NCBI GenBank assembly: GCA_964522605.1
Contig: CAZFWV010000345.1
Location: forward strand, 1-7,274
Origin: CAVZLD01 sp964522605
Lineage (GTDB): Bacteria > Planctomycetota > Planctomycetia > Pirellulales > Pirellulaceae
Length of the DNA stretch: 7,274 bases
Reading direction: 5' to 3'
The translations under genes were made by a program, and so were the position numbers. The notes beneath the pieces were generated by a model. The model did not search any database, had not been told where the DNA came from, and saw only the letters and a program-made list of their open reading frames with translations. Positions 5,671 through 7,274 of the stretch are shown in pieces; positions within the stretch are counted from its first letter, which is position 1, and each line of letters starts with the position of its first letter.

Positions 5671-7110
5671 ATGAACAGCAGTGGCGATGAAGAAGGATGT
5701 TTTTCGTCGTCGGACGACGAGCCCCCAGGTCTCGTCGAGACCTACTCCTTTCCCCCCACCTCCAGCAGTCTCCCGCGAAACCGTCATGCCGACGGCCATC
5801 CAACTCGCGATCGGAGTCCTTCTCTTGAAGATCACAGCCTGCCCGTTCTGAGCGGTTGCCACAACAACGGCTCTCTTCGTCGGTCGGAACGGCTTCAACC
5901 CAACCGCCGTTCGAACGGTCATGCTTTGCCCGTCGCCCTCGCGTTGGGCAGAACCACGGGCCGACAGCCCTGCAACCCGCGAACTCGCGCCTTCCGCCAG
6001 CATTTCTTCCCGAGTGTCAGTGACCGCGAGTGGAACGACTGGCGCTGGCAATCGCGGAACCGAATTCGCACGCTGGCCGATTTTGATCGGATGCTGCGGC
6101 TGACTCCGAGCGAGAGGGAGGCGATTCTGCGGGGCGGAACGATGCTGCCTGTGGGCGTCACTCCCTACTACCTGAGTCTGCTGGATGCCGAAGACGCATC
6201 GCAGCCGCTGCGGCGGACGGTCATCCCCTCGACCGCGGAGTTCCTGCGAACGCCCGGCGAAGCAGACGATCCGTTGGGGGAAGATGGCCACAGCCCGGTG
6301 CCGGGTCTGGTCCACCGATATCCCGACCGCGTCCTGCTGCTAGCACTCGATTTTTGCTCGACCTACTGCCGCTACTGCACTCGGTCGCGTGTCGTGGGAC
6401 ACGGCGAGATCGCTCCGAGTGAATCCCGCTTGGAAGCGATTCTGGACTATCTGCGCGGCGCCAAACAGGTTCGCGACGTCCTGATCTCCGGCGGCGATCC
6501 GTTGGCGATGAGTGAAGATCGCCTGGACTGGTTGCTTGGCCGACTGCGGAGTATTCCTCACATCGAATTCGTGCGGATCGGCACGAAGATGCCCGTCGTG
6601 TTGCCGCAGCGGATCACACGCGAACTCTGTCGTGTGCTGCGCAAGTACCATCCGCTATGGATGAGTGTGCACTTTCTTCATCCGGATGAGTGCACTCCCG
6701 AGGTCGGGCGCGCTTGCGGCCGACTGGCCGACGCCGGAATCCCGCTTGGGTCTCAGACCGTGCTGCTGAAAGGCGTGAACGACAACGTCGACACGATGAA
6801 GCAGCTCGTGCACCGCTTGTTGCTGATGCGTGTGCGACCGTACTACCTGTATCAGTGCGACCCGATCAGCGGCTCGGCACATTTCCGCACGTCGGTTCAA
6901 CGAGGCCTGGAGATCATTCAGGGACTCCGCGGCCATACGACCGGTTATGCCGTGCCAACGTACGTGATCGATGCGCCCGGCGGGGGAGGCAAAATCCCTC
7001 TGCAACCGGAATACGTCGTCCGACGCGATGGCAATGACCTGGTGCTGCGGAACTTTGAAGGACACGAATACCGATACCCGGATCCGCTTGGCGAGGAAGG
7101 ACCGTCTTGA
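5671..7110 (+). CDS. kamA: L-lysine 2,3-aminomutase (radical SAM, KamA family)
   Basis: A cytoplasmic enzyme of 479 residues that interconverts L-lysine and L-beta-lysine using S-adenosylmethionine, a 4Fe-4S cluster and PLP. The family core begins at about 113 with the SDxEWNDWRWQ signature. The cluster motif CSTYCRYC gives Cys229, Cys233 and Cys236, followed by Arg238, equivalent to the Arg that holds the lysine carboxylate in the clostridial enzyme. SGGDPL is at 273-278. Asp397 (YQCD) and Asp434 (DAPGGGGK) match the two aspartates that bind the lysine amino groups, and Lys441 matches the PLP lysine, so lysine as substrate is well supported. Compared with the clostridial enzyme it lacks the C-terminal cysteine-rich zinc region and stops soon after LRNFEGHEYRYPDP. 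It also has about 110 extra N-terminal residues, rich in Ser, Pro and Arg, with no recognised domain. The product could feed solute synthesis (though no beta-lysine acetyltransferase is in the window), lysine breakdown or EF-P modification. It is divergent from the permease; the start rests on AGGAG at 5659-5663. Confidence 0.95.
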   Translation: MNSSGDEEGCFSSSDDEPPGLVETYSFPPTSSSLPRNRHADGHPTRDRSPSLEDHSLPVLSGCHNNGSLRRSERLQPNRRSNGHALPVALALGRTTGRQPCNPRTRAFRQHFFPSVSDREWNDWRWQSRNRIRTLADFDRMLRLTPSEREAILRGGTMLPVGVTPYYLSLLDAEDASQPLRRTVIPSTAEFLRTPGEADDPLGEDGHSPVPGLVHRYPDRVLLLALDFCSTYCRYCTRSRVVGHGEIAPSESRLEAILDYLRGAKQVRDVLISGGDPLAMSEDRLDWLLGRLRSIPHIEFVRIGTKMPVVLPQRITRELCRVLRKYHPLWMSVHFLHPDECTPEVGRACGRLADAGIPLGSQTVLLKGVNDNVDTMKQLVHRLLLMRVRPYYLYQCDPISGSAHFRTSVQRGLEIIQGLRGHTTGYAVPTYVIDAPGGGGKIPLQPEYVVRRDGNDLVLRNFEGHEYRYPDPLGEEGPS

Positions 7111-7203
7111 AAGAGCCGCGCGAGATTTCGACATCCGACGGACCGCGGCGCAGCCAAGGATCGAGGACGACCAGCGGGAGTCCGGGATTCGTCGGATCCG
7201 CGG

Positions 7204-7234
7204 TTCTAACTTCGGAACGGCTTAGAAGATTTTT
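7204..7234 (+). terminator. Possible weak intrinsic terminator after kamA
   Basis: TTCTAA (7204-7209) and TTAGAA (7222-7227) can pair over 6 bp around a 12-base loop, followed two bases later by five T (7230-7234). It lies about 95 bases after the kamA stop codon. The stem is AT-rich and short, so termination here is uncertain. Confidence 0.3.
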
Positions 7235-7245
7235 CCTCGTTTAAC

Positions 7246-7265
7246 CGCGTGGGCAACGCCCCGCG
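7246..7265. repeat. GC-rich hairpin at the window edge
   Basis: CGCG (7246-7249) plus GGGC (7251-7254) pair with GCCC (7258-7261) plus CGCG (7262-7265): 8 bp around an AAC loop with one bulged T at 7250. It may be a dispersed palindromic repeat or part of the next gene's control region; the window ends 9 bases later. Confidence 0.45.
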
Positions 7266-7274
7266 CGTAGGAAC

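Noticed and set aside
5626..6315. Minus-strand open frame of 229 codons opposite the kamA start
   Set aside because: Its N-terminal half is antisense to the conserved KamA core. The rest covers the odd N-terminal extension and has no domain I recognise, so I keep the question as a finding about the extension only.

Overview
The window looks like chromosome from a planctomycete (Planctomycetota). The strongest reason is the first gene. It encodes an exported protein with HAF-type repeats, two pairs of calcium-binding DxDxDG loops in the wording typical of planctomycete surface proteins (GDxNxDxxFxTGDLV, then GDWNGDGxFDTGDLV), and a PEP-CTERM sorting tail. Moderately high GC, wide non-coding gaps and weak Shine-Dalgarno signals fit the same group. 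The species cannot be named from the window.

Layout. 1-606 has no credible gene but several palindromes, and ends in the leader of the exported-protein gene. 607-2313 (+) is the HAF/dockerin-like/PEP-CTERM protein. 2314-2798 is non-coding and carries a 9-bp tandem repeat and a roughly 200-bp element with long imperfect terminal inverted repeats. 2799-2880 (-) is tRNA-Leu(UAG). 2982-5216 (-) is an APC-superfamily amino-acid permease with two universal-stress-protein (USP) domains fused at the C-terminus. 5217-5670 is the divergent control region, with two mutually exclusive hairpins near the permease end and a good ribosome binding site at the other end. 5671-7110 (+) is lysine 2,3-aminomutase (KamA), a radical SAM/PLP enzyme with all cluster-binding, PLP-binding and lysine-binding residues in place, plus an unusual N-terminal extension of about 110 residues. 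7111-7274 holds a weak terminator-like hairpin and a second GC-rich hairpin.

How the genes may work together. The exported protein and the tRNA look like independent units. The divergent pair is more suggestive: an amino-acid permease with stress-protein domains beside an enzyme that turns L-lysine into L-beta-lysine. This could mean lysine uptake feeding beta-lysine production (a compatible-solute precursor, a catabolic intermediate or an EF-P modifier), but the sequence shows only adjacency.

I found no CRISPR array, transposase, phage gene or defence system. The least explained parts are the inverted-repeat element at 2447-2645, the overlapping hairpins at 5280-5320, the hairpin at 72-125 and the KamA N-terminal extension.
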